Made by a program: the position numbers and the translations under genes
The notes under the pieces: generated by a model
Database searches by the model: none
What the model was told of the DNA's origin: nothing
The model's input: the letters and a program-made list of their open reading frames with translations, nothing else
In this document: piece by piece, positions 20,700 through 34,600 of the stretch
How the letters are laid out: every line of letters starts with the position of its first letter
Numbering within the stretch: position 1 is the stretch's first letter
Assembly (NCBI GenBank): GCA_023231475.1
Contig: JALJEE010002473.1
Location: forward strand, 1 to 64,000
DNA from: Seison nebaliae
Lineage: Eukaryota; Rotifera; Pararotatoria; Seisonacea; Seisonidae
Length of the DNA: 64,000 bases
Direction of reading: 5' to 3'

Positions 20700-21440
20700 A
20701 AGCCTGCCATTACGATAGGATACTGAAGAACATAACATTAGCTGGACCGTTGAAATTTTCAAAATCTGTAGATGAGGGAAAGATGATTACAAAAAAAACT
20801 ATTTACGATAAGAACGACCTAAGTAGGTCATATATGAAAATATTTCATTTCGTCTTAAAAGACGCGTCATCTATAAATGAAAGGATAAGTTTCAATTCCG
20901 AGTCCGTTAACACAAGTCTCTCTTCAGAAATTTCCATAACGCAGTATGACAAAATGTCCAAAATTCTTTCAAAATACCCTCACGAACCCATCGAAGTGCA
21001 AATAAGATGTTGAAGAATCCACCGAATTACTATTCGGTGTACGATACTAACAGCGTGTCACATCATTCTTAGATGAGCATTAGGAGATAATTTATTTATT
21101 TATTTATTTATTAATTAGAATTTCCGTTGGGATAAACGTTAGTGATAATTTAGTGACCAGAAAGGAAAGAATAAATGTAGTTAATCAAAGTTCCGATAAA
21201 ATGGATAACAACATAGGAAAAATCATTCGGAGGGCAATAGATTTTGAAACACAAAATACCATAAACAGAGAAACAAAATACATCAATGGATTGTTGAATA
21301 AAAGAAGTCTAAGGAAGTTGGAAATAAGTGCACCAAATCCATCTAATGTCGACTGGATCCGTCTCGGAATTCGAAGGAGCAACAGAAGGTTGATCAATCA
21401 CAACCGTATGTTGTACAACCTGACATTTATGTAATAAAAC
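20700..21440 (+). pseudogene. Two decayed coding fragments
   Basis: Open stretches at about 20720-21013 and 21150-21434 look protein-coding (for example SKSVDEGKMITKKTIYDK; DWIRLGIRRSNRR) but are separated by stops and a TTTA microsatellite. The first fragment has no ATG near its start. No family is recognised. They may be remains of one mobile element or gene. Confidence 0.3.
21091..21112. repeat. TTTA microsatellite
   Basis: About five tandem copies of TTTA lie between the two decayed coding fragments. Confidence 0.85.
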
Positions 21441-23395
21441 AATTGTACTCGGGAAAAAATAAAACACAGGATCTGAGATCAGTAGAGCCAACTATGTTGA
21501 GAAAAAAGTAAGCACTACGATGTGTGAAACATGTTCATCGACCGCACATAAGAATAGCAATTTTCTTCTGAAATTTTTTCTTTTCCCATTTTGCTTACTT
21601 TTAAACATTTTAAGCTTAAGTTTCTAAACTCCCGCCAATCTGTCGAAGTGTTATGGCTCCCGATCCCAATCTCGACAAATCGTATAAAATTAATGTAAAA
21701 TGTCATAAAATAAAAATATTTTAGATTTTTGAAAATGTGCAAATAATTTTATATTAATTTTTAGTTTATATTCCAATGATACTGAAATCTGTTTAAAATT
21801 TTTTAATAATGAACCGTTTGTTTATTATTAGAAACATAGAAGAAAGTTCAAGTATGTTTGGTTGGGAATATGTAACGATTATTATATTATATACAAATCA
21901 GTTGTTATTATAAAATAAGATATGAAAAATATATATCAAAACTAGATATTATACTTAATATATAATTTATAGTTCTTGGATAGGTACAAAAAATTCGCAT
22001 ACGTATTCTATATTCCAATTAGTACGAAAAATATTTTTTAACTTGATGAAAATAATATTTTTCAATTCAGCTTGAATGATGGAATCTTCATATGATAAGT
22101 TACAAATTGCACTATAATTACCCTAATAATTAGTTAAAATTCGGTTGTTAATAATATTTACTTACGTAAATACTAATGATGAGATTTATTGACAATACAA
22201 AAGATATATCATTAAAGAATAATCAAAAATAATAGGACGAATGTGGAATAAGCGAGTTTCAATTGAGAAGATAAATTTATTACATTTTTATTTTGACAAC
22301 CTCCTAATTTTTATTGGAGGAGTTTTATTATTTTGAATTTTCTCCTGTTATTTAACATATCCAAAATTTCGATAATCTTTATTCTTTAGTTTCGTTACTA
22401 TAATATTCTTACCATAATTTACGGAGTTAAATTGGAACCATGATATCGACATTAGAAGGAAACTATTGGGTTATCTTTTTTTTTTGAACTTTGTTTAGAT
22501 CTTAAATTTGTTAGACAAAATTAAATTTTCCAAGAGGAAAGAAGTTTTAAAATAATACACATAAGTTATAAAAGTCTACAGCTTTTGCTATTGCTTTTCT
22601 TGAGTTCTCTTCAGTCGGACAAATAAGTGTGAAAATGGCGGGATATTTGTCATATTTTTATTTTTCGAATTCATTTCTTTGAATTATAACTGTGAATCAT
22701 AATTTGCATAATAACAAATCATTGAGTTATAATAGTTAGAGAGTAATTGTAGTATGGCTTACAATAGTCATAATGTAGACACATAATGTAGTTGAATTTG
22801 AATAAGTTTTCAGGATGATCTGAGCCGGTAGGTCAGCGTAGTTCCCTAACTAGACTATGAATAGGTAAACTAGATTTTAATTATTATGTCCTGAGAAAAT
22901 TCTTCCTTCCTTTCAATCTTCAAAAGGCACAATGATTAATTTTCCTCAGCGTATGTCACCAACATCCTTTCACTGCTCATTAAAAGTAGAAGCACAATTG
23001 AACAGGAATGTAGATTTCATATTATTTATATAACTATATGTTTCTACCGTATAAAAATGAATATGATATTCCTACAAAATGTTATTGATTCTTATTATTC
23101 AGTTTTATCGTCATATTTCACAACTTCTTTCTTATTTACAATTAGTTCTAAGAATAATTTTTCTTCAATTAATGAAATGTTCAAAAATTTGTTATCTTTT
23201 ATTAATTAACTATTGATGCCAAATGAAATGTGCTAACTTTCCTACATGAAATCAACAAACATCAACTTAAATTAATTTCCCACTTATGGAAATGTATTTT
23301 TTATTATTTCTATCATTCAACATTGCCAAACAATGAAAGATATGAGGTATGAAGTGAATCATAATCATCTTTTCGTCGCTCCATTCACTTAAGCG
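21441..23395. other. Upstream region of the globin gene
   Basis: No ORF of note. Holds a TATA-box-like element at 22567-22577 that repeats the globin promoter's core sequence. Confidence 0.4.
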
Positions 23396-23406
23396 TATAA
23401 AAGTCT
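23396..23406 (+). promoter_or_regulatory. TATA box of the globin gene
   Basis: TATAAAAGTCT lies 119 nt before the globin ATG and is followed by GTCAGCT. Position and sequence fit a core promoter with a 5' UTR of roughly 90 nt. A copy of the same 11-mer lies at 22567-22577. Confidence 0.6.
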
Positions 23407-23524
23407 GTCAGCTGAACTGAATTTCTTGAAAAATTTTTCTCAATTATTTTCAATTAAAATATAAAATTCTTCAAATTTTATGTGGAAACTTTGAATAGAA
23501 AATTTTTAAACATTCCAACAAAGA

Positions 23525-24456
23525 ATGAAACAGGAAAAAATGGTCTCCTTCTTACGTTATTGTTGCATGAATACGGAAGTTGCCGACGTTGAAAAGAAAT
23601 CGGTTTCTATGGAAGCGATGGAACAGAAGAAAGCATTAATCTCACAGATGGAATCAAACATCAAAGTTCATTCAGTTGCTGAAACGAAGTGTCACTTAAG
23701 GTCTTCTTCTTTAAAGTTTTTAAAATGATTTTTAACGGCAATTTGTTTAGATCGATTCATAATGAGAAAGATGTATCTGTGGTTTGTGATGATAACATTG
23801 ATTGTATATCGATGGATCTCATCACTAAATTGACATTTAAACAACGTTACCAATTGAGAGCATCATGGAAAGGTATTAGACGCGACTTTGATTCGACAGC
23901 AAGTACAATGTTTGGAAGGTTGAAAATTGGCTCTTGGAATTTTTTTCACTAGTTTTTTTCAAAAAGCCTTTTTGAGAATAATGAAGATATTCGAGAGAAG
24001 TTTCAGAAATTTGGGAATTACAATCAATCGAATATCTATTCATCTGAAAGTTTCAAAGAACATGCATTAATTATAACGGCGGCAATCGATAAGGTTAAGA
24101 TAAGAATTATTAGACATAATATTTAAAAGAAAAGTTTAGGTTGTAACAATCTTACATCATCAATCATCATATGAATATTTGTTTCGTTTGGGCCAATTTC
24201 ACATTTCGAAAAATTTAGATCCGGAAGTATTTCAAGTTTGTTTGTTTCATATAAACAATTAACAATATCTCGTTTGTTATTCACGTTCGTCTCATTTCAG
24301 TTATTAAAGAAGCCTTTTCTCCATGCCGTCAAAAACAGTTTAGATGAACGATATACATTAAACATGCAAAATATCTACTCACATTTAATTGATTATATCA
24401 TTAACACAATGATCGAAGGATTACAATTCTCGTTAAATAAACGTCAAAAAGAATAA
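23525..24456 (+). CDS. Globin with N-terminal extension
   Basis: Five exons (23525-23700, 23751-23918, 23967-24093, 24140-24235, 24301-24456) join to 240 aa. The globin fold starts near residue 87 (LTFKQRYQLRASWKGI). Landmarks are the CD1 Phe130, distal E7 His147 in FKEHALIITAAID, and proximal F8 His178 in RLGQFHISKNLDPEVF. The C-terminal helices continue to a Lys-rich end. About 85 residues precede the fold, rich in charged residues with a CC pair near the start, as in many nematode neuronal globins. The role could be oxygen sensing or binding or redox; which is not visible. Introns are 46-65 nt; three of four begin GTT. A TATA box lies upstream. Confidence 0.88.
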
Positions 24457-26325
24457 AAATGGTTTTATCAAAATAGAATTTTTCAATTAATGTGATAACA
24501 ATTTTCTTTCATCATTCGATTATATTTAAAATTAAATTTTATCTTCTTTCTTTTCCTACACTTGTTAAATGAGAATTGACATATTGTTTACTGCACTCAA
24601 CATTCTCTTCTGATTATGTCATTATGTATTCGACTTCTATTAATGTTCAATGAATTTTAGTAAGGTCTCCTTCGGAAATCAAGGGGAAACATGGCACAAA
24701 TATATCCTACTTACCGACTCTAAGAATGGATATACAAGCACACATTGAATTTAATCATGATCGAACATTAATTCCTCATGTTTTTCTCCTAAACTCTGAT
24801 TTGTGCTCTTTGACTTCTGCTTAACTGATTTGTGCAATTCATCTTCTATTCAACTCGATTTATTATATAAGTCTTTTTTTTTCGATAGAAGAAAAATATT
24901 TCAAGTAAATTCTACAAATTTAGATGATTCGTTAAAGAGATGATCTGACATGAATTTCCAACTATATCATTTTTTTTTTAATATTCTGATGTCTTGACGA
25001 TAAGAGAGGAGAATGGAAACATTTTATTCTGTTTCATCGATAAGATTTCATATAATAGTTTATAATGTCACGGTAATTAAATGGGAAATAAGAGACGAAC
25101 TCAATTATCCAAAGAGAAGAATAGAAGAACGATACAATAAATAGGATGCATGTTTGTTTCGACTAAAGTATTTTTTGAAGATGACTCATTTTAGATCATA
25201 AGAATAAGATCAATTAGAAAATTAATGAGTATGCAGAATGGATGCGCGAAAATGATGTGAAAATTATCGTTAGATGAACATTCCAATCCAACAACTATTC
25301 ATTATTCATAACTAGTTCATTACAAATTGAATCATCAATGGGAAAAAAGTGGAGAGATAATGGAACGGATATTCTTTTTTCCATAAACTTGTGCGAAAAA
25401 CACGATATATTATCATCGATTAATTTAATTATATTTCCCAATAACATAGTGCGTACCTTTAAACATCTTTTATTTGATCATCGTTCTAAATGAAATTTTC
25501 ACAAATCCATAAGAGCGCATCTTATTTTTTTTAAATAAAACATGTAATTATAATACGAAGACTGGTTAATTACATAAGCGATTTATTTGAGGAGAATTGA
25601 ATTATTCTCATTTATGAAGAAATTCCTTCTTATATGACGGTCTTACTTTTCAATCACGCTAATTTTATCGCCCTAATATTTCGTCTCCTTATTTTTCGGA
25701 TTTGGACATTTTGTAAGTTTTCAAACGGGCAATTTGCCTCCTTATCTTTAATTCACCGAGTTTAATGAAAAATAACGACGAAATCATCTAATTGTTGAAA
25801 TATCACTAAATTGATTATGTAAAATTCCCGAAATCACCGAATTTGTTGATATAAGGAGAGTTCTTTTTTTAAAGTCACGAACTGTCCGAATGGGAAAAAT
25901 AAAAAGACGAAATATAAGGGTGATGAAATTGCCGCGTAATATCTTACCAACCGAACGTATTATATTAGAGGTCCTTTATTCCTTTTGTTGTTATCTGAAC
26001 TATGTGCATTTTGTGAAGAAAAGACAAGCAATTGAGGAAGGACTAGTCAAATAAATAGAGAAACAGAGAAATATTAATCGATAGATTATTTAGTTGAGTT
26101 TCTCTTTAAAATTGTTTACTCATACACTGATGGAATATGCAAGATTATTATAAACATTACTTCTTCCATTACTTACTTACTTGTTAGTTGAATCTCTCTC
26201 ACTTTAATATTCTACTAACCTTGTGAAAAGATTATTTAAAAATATGATATTTAGTATGATTTAAAAATTGTCAGGATTTTCTCAAAATTGTCAAATCTCT
26301 TCTGACAAAAGATTGATTCTAATTA
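24457..26325. other. Gene-poor region
   Basis: No gene supported. Between 25730 and 25950 there are scattered, diverged relatives of the GACGAAATCACC motif from the array at the window start. Confidence 0.35.
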
Positions 26326-26819
26326 ATGAATCAAAATCAAAAATTCTTACAACTATATCCATCTCCCATACAATTAGTAGTTTCAATCATTGAACATCGA
26401 TTCAAAGGACTGTCCTCTAAGGACATTGAAATTTTAGGTTATAAGAATGATAGCAAAAAGAACCTTCAAAATTTACTGATCATCTTATGTGTAAATTTCT
26501 GGGAATGTTCGATCTCATGGTAAATTTTTTTCACTTCCGTTCAAATTTCAACTGTTTGTAATTTACTGTTGTAATTTCTTTGGCTTTGTTATTTCATTAT
26601 CTTTTACACCGAAATCCTTATGATGTATTTATCGACCATATAACAGAAAAGTACGTTTATTGCTCGAATATGGGAAACCTTTCAACAGATTATTTATCAT
26701 TTTATTTCTGTGGATACTGGAATCTTCCGATTTTCTTATTCCTTCTTTTAACCAATGTAATTCTACTCTCCAATCACGTTTTTATATCTCAAATTTTGTC
26801 TATCTACTTTCATTCCTGA
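26326..26819 (+). other. Possible membrane-protein exons, uncertain
   Basis: Two plus-strand open stretches (26326-26523 and about 26580-26819) read like protein; the second is strongly hydrophobic (NLPIFLFLLLTNVILL). I could not find a frame-preserving splice between them and recognise no family. They may be a decayed or incomplete membrane-protein gene. Confidence 0.25.
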
Positions 26820-27450
26820 ATCTTTAAGAACCGCAGTGAATCAGACCAAATCTCCCAGTTTCAATAATCATCAGCTGGGTTATCCTTTTTGCTTTTAAAT
26901 TTATTCTGCGGGAATTTGTTGTCTTAAGTTTAAAAATTGGATTAAGGCTATCACTAAATCTACTAGCAAAGTATACATGTTCGAAGTATGTAGAGTTGCA
27001 AATGCTTTTCATATTTTTCCTTGGAAACATATAGGTTTCTTAATTCGGGAGAAATTTAAATGTAGCAGAAACTTTCTGTTCTACTAATTTAATGCAAATT
27101 ATATATTTTCGAATGTTCTTCTTTCACGGAAATAACTTCTTATAAATTATTTGGTTTACATTATTATATTTCTATTTCATTGAATTAAAGTAAATTTAAC
27201 AATTTTATGTAGGAAGGTTCATCGAGGGATAAAGAAACATATAGAAATAATTACATAGTTTTTATTGGAATTATTTTTTTCTTAATTCATTTACAACAAT
27301 AAAATTTTTTATACATTTCTTATAGAAAGTTGTTTCATATTAGAATTCAAATTTTTACTAAATCAACATGAATAACAAATTTACAACACCGTTTTAAGAT
27401 CGATATGGATATTATTATTATTTTATAAATTAAACAAACGTTAAAAGAAT
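26820..27450. other. Intergenic, nothing recognised
   Basis: AT-rich, no supported gene or repeat. Confidence 0.35.
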
Positions 27451-27756
27451 ATGTCACTAATCAATTCCCAAAATATACTAACGAATACAACTGTATTCAC
27501 CTACACATCTCCTATTGATCATACGGGTCTATATATCGGTTTGGTATTGATTGTTACATTAATCGTCTTTTCCACCTATGTCACATTAATGCTATGGAGA
27601 CGTCATAAAAAAAAGAGAAAGTTAAATCGTATACCTTCAATTGATATGGATACTGTTTTCGACGAAAAGTCAAGACCATCCGCGTTAGTTTCAGAATTTG
27701 GTGGAAACAATGAGAAAAAATTTAATCAAAAACAATCATACCAGCAAAATAAATAA
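27451..27756 (+). CDS. Small single-pass membrane protein
   Basis: Single-exon ORF of 101 aa with ATG. A short extracellular-type N-terminus (about 28 residues with an Asn-X-Thr site, TNTT) precedes one membrane segment (GLYIGLVLIVTLIVFSTYVTLML, residues 27-49). A strongly basic stop-transfer patch RRHKKKRKL follows, then a polar cytosolic tail. No cleavable signal peptide, so it is probably a type III membrane protein. Not recognised; micropeptide-like regulators and syndecan-like stubs share this plan. It converges on the ADAMTS-like gene 2, 113 nt away. Confidence 0.55.
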   Translation: MSLINSQNILTNTTVFTYTSPIDHTGLYIGLVLIVTLIVFSTYVTLMLWRRHKKKRKLNRIPSIDMDTVFDEKSRPSALVSEFGGNNEKKFNQKQSYQQNK

Positions 27757-27869
27757 AAACAACAACAATTTAAAAAGTTTCTCAGAAGAAAATGTTTAAC
27801 AACAGCAAAAAAATTTCATATTCCCAATTCCATTGATCTTGTATCAGAAGTTTAGATAAAAACTAAATA

Positions 27870-30821
27870 TTATTCAGTTTCGATAATTTTCTCCAATTCA
27901 GGTTTGTCGATCAGTTTTAATTTTTCTGCGCAATAACTCATCTCCACTCCCACAATCTCTTCGTTTGACCGTTTTGGTAAATGAAGACAAATGTAAGGTA
28001 TCCAATCGTTCTAAAATATTTTCTTTATTTCATAATATTTATCAAAATTTAACGAACCACATTCACCGATTGAACAAGAACATATCTGTCTGATTTCACT
28101 ATACAATTATTTCCAATTATCTTAAACTGATTTTTTGTAGTCTCTTCGAACCTATATATATTTTTGTTGGCACTTGAATGTAAACCATAGATCGGATGTG
28201 CACAACGATCTCCCATCTTCTAAAAAAGATTTATTTAAATTTTTTCATAATAAATTTCGTACATAACATTTCTAGTTTTCTCTAACGAGAAATGAGTTTT
28301 GACATTTTTGGAACATGGACATCTCGTAAATAATGTCGATTTTTTTGGTCTTGGTAAATGTCGACAATAACTCATTGGAGATTTCACTCCCATTGGTAAT
28401 AAGTAACATTGTAGATGTTTTTGAATAAACGGTCTATTACATTCATCATCGCACTACATGAAATTTAGGAACTAAATAAATCTGATTTTAGAATTAATAA
28501 CTTTTCTGTTACTCACGTAACGATATTCCAGACAATGTCTAAAACATTTCTGTACTGATTGAACATCATTTCCTCCTTTACATCGATTTAATGGCAGATA
28601 TCTTTCACTTCCATATTTAGTAATGACTTTACAAGAAATATTACGACGGATTATACCTTCACCACAATGTTTTGAACAAGAAGACCATTCCCCAACTAGT
28701 AATTCCGGTTCACAATCTATTCGATTACAAGGAATATATTTTGTAGCTATGTCATTTTCGAAGACAATGGAAATTCCTAAAAATTATTAAGTATAATAAA
28801 TTTCCCAATTCCTAAAGAAAACCTTTACCACATCGAGCACTACACGGAGTTATACTTAAATTACGACCAAGTGGTAAATTAAGTGGAATGGCCTTGTTCT
28901 AAAAAATAAATATTCATGAATCATTATCATTTTATGAAAATAAACTAATTCTGTTTTTTTTGTTGTTTGAAATATCGGACCATCATAAATGATTTTTTCT
29001 TTCTATTAGTAAAAAAAATGTAATGGATTGCAATTATTCAAATGAATTCAAACCGTTGTGAGAGGTTCGATGCTTGTCATTTTCGTAGTTTTCGGAGGTT
29101 TGGTGATATTATCTCTTGAAAATGTTGTTGTAGAGGAAAAAGTTGTAGGAACTTTATAAGAAGGATCAGATGTTATTATGTGATCTTGTCTAAGTTTATG
29201 CCTATTTGGGTTTTTCGCTTAAAATATATTAGTTTTCGAACTGGAAATAAATGAGAAAAAATAATACTTCTCCATAATGCATTGTGATTCACAAATGGTA
29301 GTTCGATAACCGGAATGTTTGTTATTTTATTTCCAATTTCATAATGAACCTTCACTCGATCTATTTTGACATACGACAAAATCTAATATAATCATAAGAA
29401 GAATAGAAAAAAATAAATTATTTGTAGAAAATATTCAAATTAAAACGTCGATAAAAATATCTTCAACGGTATATCCACGAATGGTAATATATTCGACATC
29501 TTTGACCCTTCTGTTACGATAATCACGTCTCCAATAATTGATTACTGTATTGTTCAAATAGAATTCACTGCTAAATGCAACATTGAAATCGTAATTGAAG
29601 ATTTCTCTTGTTTTCGTCCTCAGTGCTTAAAAATAAAGTTTATGATAATTCTTTAAATACTAATGCTAAAAATGTTTAACCCAAAAATGTTTGGAGATAT
29701 GGTTTTATTTTAATGATCTTCGCATAAGTTATACCTGGTTTTAGATGAAGCAATTCTTTATATTCATAATTTCCTATATTACTAAAAAATCTTAAAATTA
29801 TAAATAGAACTACAAGAACAAAGAAGGTAACGTAAATATATCGTTCGAAGTAACGTAACAATCATTATCATTTCCATCATTCGAACAACTATTACACTTA
29901 TTCAACGTGAGTAATGGTTGAAGTACAGGTTTCGCCAAAATCGTTGATGTTGAAGGTTGCCCTATATAATTCTTGATAATTTGATATTCTGAAGTTGCAT
30001 TTATAATGGTACGGAATGTATTGAAGATTGTCCCATCACATCCAACCGGCTAAATGAGATAGATTGCAATTTTTAGTTTATTCAAAAAAACTTACTGTGC
30101 ATTTGCCTTGGAAGCAAGTACCTTCCAAATTGCTATTTTTGGTTAAACATTTCATACCATCAGGAAGTAGAGAAATTCGTTGAAAACCTCTCGATTCATA
30201 ATGAGATCGACAATAAAGGTGACAATCGTCGAATACTGAGAAGTAAATTAAATTTTCGTAAATATTTCGTCATGGATATTCATCAGAATTTATGAAAAGA
30301 GAACCGTCGAGAAACACCGTGCTATTTGCAAAATTTTTCAGAGCAAATTGTTTCTTACATAAATCATCTCGTTGCTTTCCCATATGTTGGTCTCGATAAC
30401 ATTCCTAATCATTATATAACATTATTAAAATGAAAAATAGTTGTTCAATTTTTCAAATGAAGTTAACTTGAAAATGACAAAATTTTAAATCTAAAACTTT
30501 CCCAATTTCATCTCCATTCCCACCGCAATAAGATCTATCGACTATCCTCTCTTTTCTGTTAGAACTACTAAATTTTTGAACTCCTCGAATACATCGACGT
30601 ATGCGTTTCGAGAACATCTTCGTACAACTAGATTCGCATGTCTCCCATTTCATCCATCTCGACCAATAATATGTCTAGATTTATCTTATAAATCATTTTA
30701 TTTAATATTAAAATTATTTAACTATTTTCGTTCTTATTCTTGGTGATGTGGTATCGGTCGTATGAGTGGGCTCCATAAAACTTTTCCCGATTAGTACTAA
30801 CAGAAAGAAGGTAGAATGCAT
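27870..30821 (-). CDS. Secreted ADAMTS-like protein, gene 2
   Basis: Fifteen exons give 734 aa: 30821-30723, 30674-30468, 30404-30305, 30235-30096, 30049-29832, 29781-29681, 29625-29447, 29382-29268, 29217-29054, 29002-28946, 28898-28823, 28776-28517, 28453-28268, 28219-28058, 28010-27870. All junctions keep frame. A signal peptide (MHSTFFLLVLIGKSF) is followed by a thrombospondin type-1 repeat (WSRWMKWETCESSC), the ADAMTS cysteine-rich segment (LLPDGMKCL...GTCFQGKCTPVGCDG), a spacer domain (GNYEYKELLHLKPG...NYWRRDY), a Thr-rich linker and two or more TSP1-type units (PCSARCGKG; GEWSSCSKHCGEG). No metalloprotease domain, so it is expected to be a matrix or synapse organiser like ADAMTSL/punctin rather than an enzyme. 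The CxxC cluster after the spacer start differs from the usual DxCGVCxG. A paralogue lies directly upstream. Confidence 0.82.
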
Positions 30822-31634
30822 CCTCTAGTCTTAATTTGCTTAAATTGAAAAATAATCTCAATTACCTTTTTACACGAAAACCATAAAATTTTCTTTAAGA
30901 ATCTTTAGAAGAAAAATAAATTGTGAAATAAATATCTTTGAATTGAATTGGTAGATTAATCATTTCGTTTTCATGAGATCCTCATTTATTAATAGAAATA
31001 CGTCTGAAAAAGATTTTTGTTAAATTCTTAACGGAAATATTTCCGTTTCATTAAATTCTCCCATGTGTTCAAATAAAATTGTTACATATTCATGTAGTTG
31101 TAATAAAAGTTTCGTTATAAGATAAGATAAGCGGAATCACTGTAAATTATTTGATGGGAACTTTTTAACATTTACAACAACCATTTTCATTCCATTTCAA
31201 TTATGTAAGTTTATTCCAAACACAACTATAATTTACGTGAGTTGTTTCAAATGATCTATCTATAATAATGACAAGGTGCTTCTACTCACGTAGGAAAGGC
31301 GACTAGTTGTGAGAATAATTTTCAATAAAAACAGTTCCAACAACTCAAAAAAATAAATGAACATATATTGAGTTGAAAATGAGAATTTTTTGTAATTTTA
31401 TTTTATTTGAAGTTTTCAATAAGAAAAGAATGGAATCGTCTTTGACGTATCCGTAATGATGAATGTGAAGATTGAACATAAAGGCACGTAAAATGGAAGA
31501 ATTATGTTATTTGAAGTTTGATGAATCGGCAGTTAGAAAGTTATTGAAATTTATATACAAAATCAAATTGGTATTAAAATGGAATTGGAATGAGTGAATG
31601 TAATACATTTGAAGGTTATTTGAAGAGATTTTTT
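30822..31634. other. Intergenic between the two ADAMTS-like genes
   Basis: About 0.8 kb, no gene seen; likely the promoter region of gene 2. Confidence 0.45.
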
Positions 31635-34600
31635 TTATTCTCTATTCCAATTTTCATCAAATGAATTATCTGGATAATCGCTATCATTCAAATAATCATT
31701 ATCCTGATATTGCGGCATTGATGATTCAATAATGATTTTTGTTGGTGGTTCTAATGTATTGTCATCAATTGATAAACTTTCAGTTGCAACGTTATCAGAA
31801 TAAGATTCCGATAGAGCATTATCTGATGAAGTCATATCCAATGACGATTCATTAACAATTTGATTATCTGATAGATTGAACTAACAAGAGAAGATGTTTA
31901 ATTAAAGAATTTAAATGATTTTTTCAAACTTTCCTATTTACTTCCGGTAATTCTTCGTTATCATTCGATTGGTAATGATGAAGTTCGTAATCCATCGAAT
32001 GTTCATTAGGGAATGTTTGATTGTTTTTCTGTGAAGGTTCATGTAATTCAACTTCCTCTTCTTCATGAACTCGAACAATTTCAGTTGATTCATTTGGCAT
32101 TTCAATTTCCGTTGTCATTGTAGTTAACGTAGTTTTTAACGGCAAATTTTCAGTGATACTCTCTGGAATAGCCGAACGTATTTCACAAGGTAATCGACAA
32201 ATTTTTTCCGTTTCTGGTAATAAATTGTTTGATGATTCGAAACATCGCTTATCATTAGTCAATGTGCCATTACGAACAAAAAGACAGATACGTTTTCTAA
32301 CCATTACACCCTCATCATTGCAACTTTTTGCTTTACACTAAAAGAATATTTGTAAAAATTTTAAATGAGATACAATTGTATAACCTTCGACCACTGAGTA
32401 TGGAACCATGCTACGTTATCACAAATAAATTCGTCATATTCGTCGCATTCTTCAACATTTTTTGGTTTAATTAATTTGTTACATAATATTTCTTCTTCCG
32501 TGTCTTCTCCATTTCCATGAATTTCTAGCACTTCGTTAGCATTCCTTTTTTTGCGTTGTTGAATTTGTTCGTTAATTTTCTGAAATTTAGTATCGTCTGC
32601 TTGATGGATAATCTCCGCATATTTCCATTCATCATTTTGATTATGAAGTAAAATATCGTTCGAGAATTTCTTTGACATTTTCTCAAACATACTCTTCATA
32701 TCGACAGCTGTACATCGTACTTCTCGTATTCGAATACCTTTCCCACAATTATTCGAACACTAAATGGAGATATCAATCGAAATGAATTGTTAAGAAGAAA
32801 TTTAACTTCTGACCACTCACCAGTGAACCATTGCATTACTGGTCGAGTGCCCATTGTATCGAAACATTTCTTATTTCCTAAAATTTTCCTATTGATATAA
32901 TGGGGTATGAAGAATCGTAAAATTCCAGCAGATTCTTTAATTTCTTGATATTTATTTGATGCTAAAGCATTTTTCAATTCAGCAATTTGACATGGTCTCT
33001 TTTGATATTCATTTAAAAGAGGAGATGGTAATGTTGATAAGTCAATGGGTTGACGTCCGGCATAACTTTTACGAATAACTTTCATTAATTCGGGTGAATC
33101 GGGTTCACAATAAATCATATTCTCTTCAATATTCGCGTCGCAACTCAATTCGGATGTCTAGTTTTAAAAAAATTTGGTTCATTTAGTTTTTAAAATTTAT
33201 GAATAACTTTAGCATGGATATCAATTCCAGATATTTTCGAGGAAATTCTTTTATGACCAAGTCCTACGGCATAGTACCATTCACGATAACAATCCGGTAG
33301 ATCTACACAATCACTAACAATCTTCGGTTTCCTAAAGAAATATAAATAATTGTTCCATTTATTTTTAGACGCGAAATAACTTTATAAGTGAACAATAAGA
33401 ATCATCAACGATTGAACCGGTATCCGATTTACAAACGACATCTCTAAATCGTTTACCTTTTCCACAAGTCACCGAACATGTCGACCAACTACTTGTTTTC
33501 CAATAATTACAAGACTCATAACATTTTTGACTGGTTTCTGGTTGATTCGAATATTTACAATTCTCAAGTTCTTTAAATTTCTTATTTGGTATTACTTCAA
33601 AGGCTGTTTGTCGTTCTCCATTCTCATCGATATATTCACAGGAAATTTTTCTCTTTCTTATTCCTTCTCCACACGTATTTGAACATGGTTCCCAAAGTCT
33701 CGTTCTCCAACTGGGAAGAGATACTCAGTATAAAACAAATGAAAATAATAAAACTTTGTGGGACATTTCTTTCGATTACATGGAATAACTGATGTCGGTT
33801 TTTCAATATTCATACAATATTGTTCATTTAAATTTTCAGTTTCCCAAATTAGTGGTCGTGCACATTTATAATAAATATGTTTCTCACCTAAAAATAAATT
33901 CAACTTTTTCCTTTTAATAATTTAATGAAACCTTTCCCACATTCCTTAGAACAACTAGTTATCCGGTGGAAAATCCATTGAGGTTTTTCTGGTGTTAAAT
34001 TATTGGGAAATCGACGGACGCCTTCCGGAACGTTCGCCATCGGATCACCATAAATAATTTGTCCGTGCATTAAGTAAATTTTGCGTTCAGGTTTATTAAC
34101 AGGTATAAATTTTGCTTGCTTCTGCCTCTCAGTATTCGGACGCCATTGATCAACCTTTTCCGTATGTGGAAGAGCTGTATACATTTGATTATTCTGGAAT
34201 TAACGAAATAATAATGAAAAAAATTTAAGATGAAACATTAGTCGAAAGGTTAGAATAGTTAGAAGTTATAACTGTGTTAGATAAATATTAATAATTATCG
34301 AATTTAACTATAGCTAAAGAATTAGTAGAATACTATTAAAAAATTCAATTTTACACAATGAGACAATACCGATTCTAGGTTACGAAATCTATTGGGGTAT
34401 GATTGAGCTTTGGTCTTTATTCGTCGAAATGATGGATTTTCATCATATCCCACTGAATTAGTGAACATGCTCTTTGTCTTCAATTGTCTATTAGGTTTCA
34501 ATTTAAATACCTCCAATGTTTTAGTAACTGAACTCTTAAATTTCTCCCGATGTTTTTTAGTTTTTGCAGTTTCATTGTTATTCAATTTCTTTCTTCTATA

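Noticed and set aside
22812-22850. A-box-like sequence GGTAGGTCAGCGTAG
   Set aside because: No B-box or cloverleaf follows, so a tRNA gene is not supported.
33887-33931. 17-nt intron in ADAMTS-like gene 1
   Set aside because: An upstream GTTTCA donor gives a normal 44-nt intron and restores the TSP1 sequence (CGKGEKHIYYKC).
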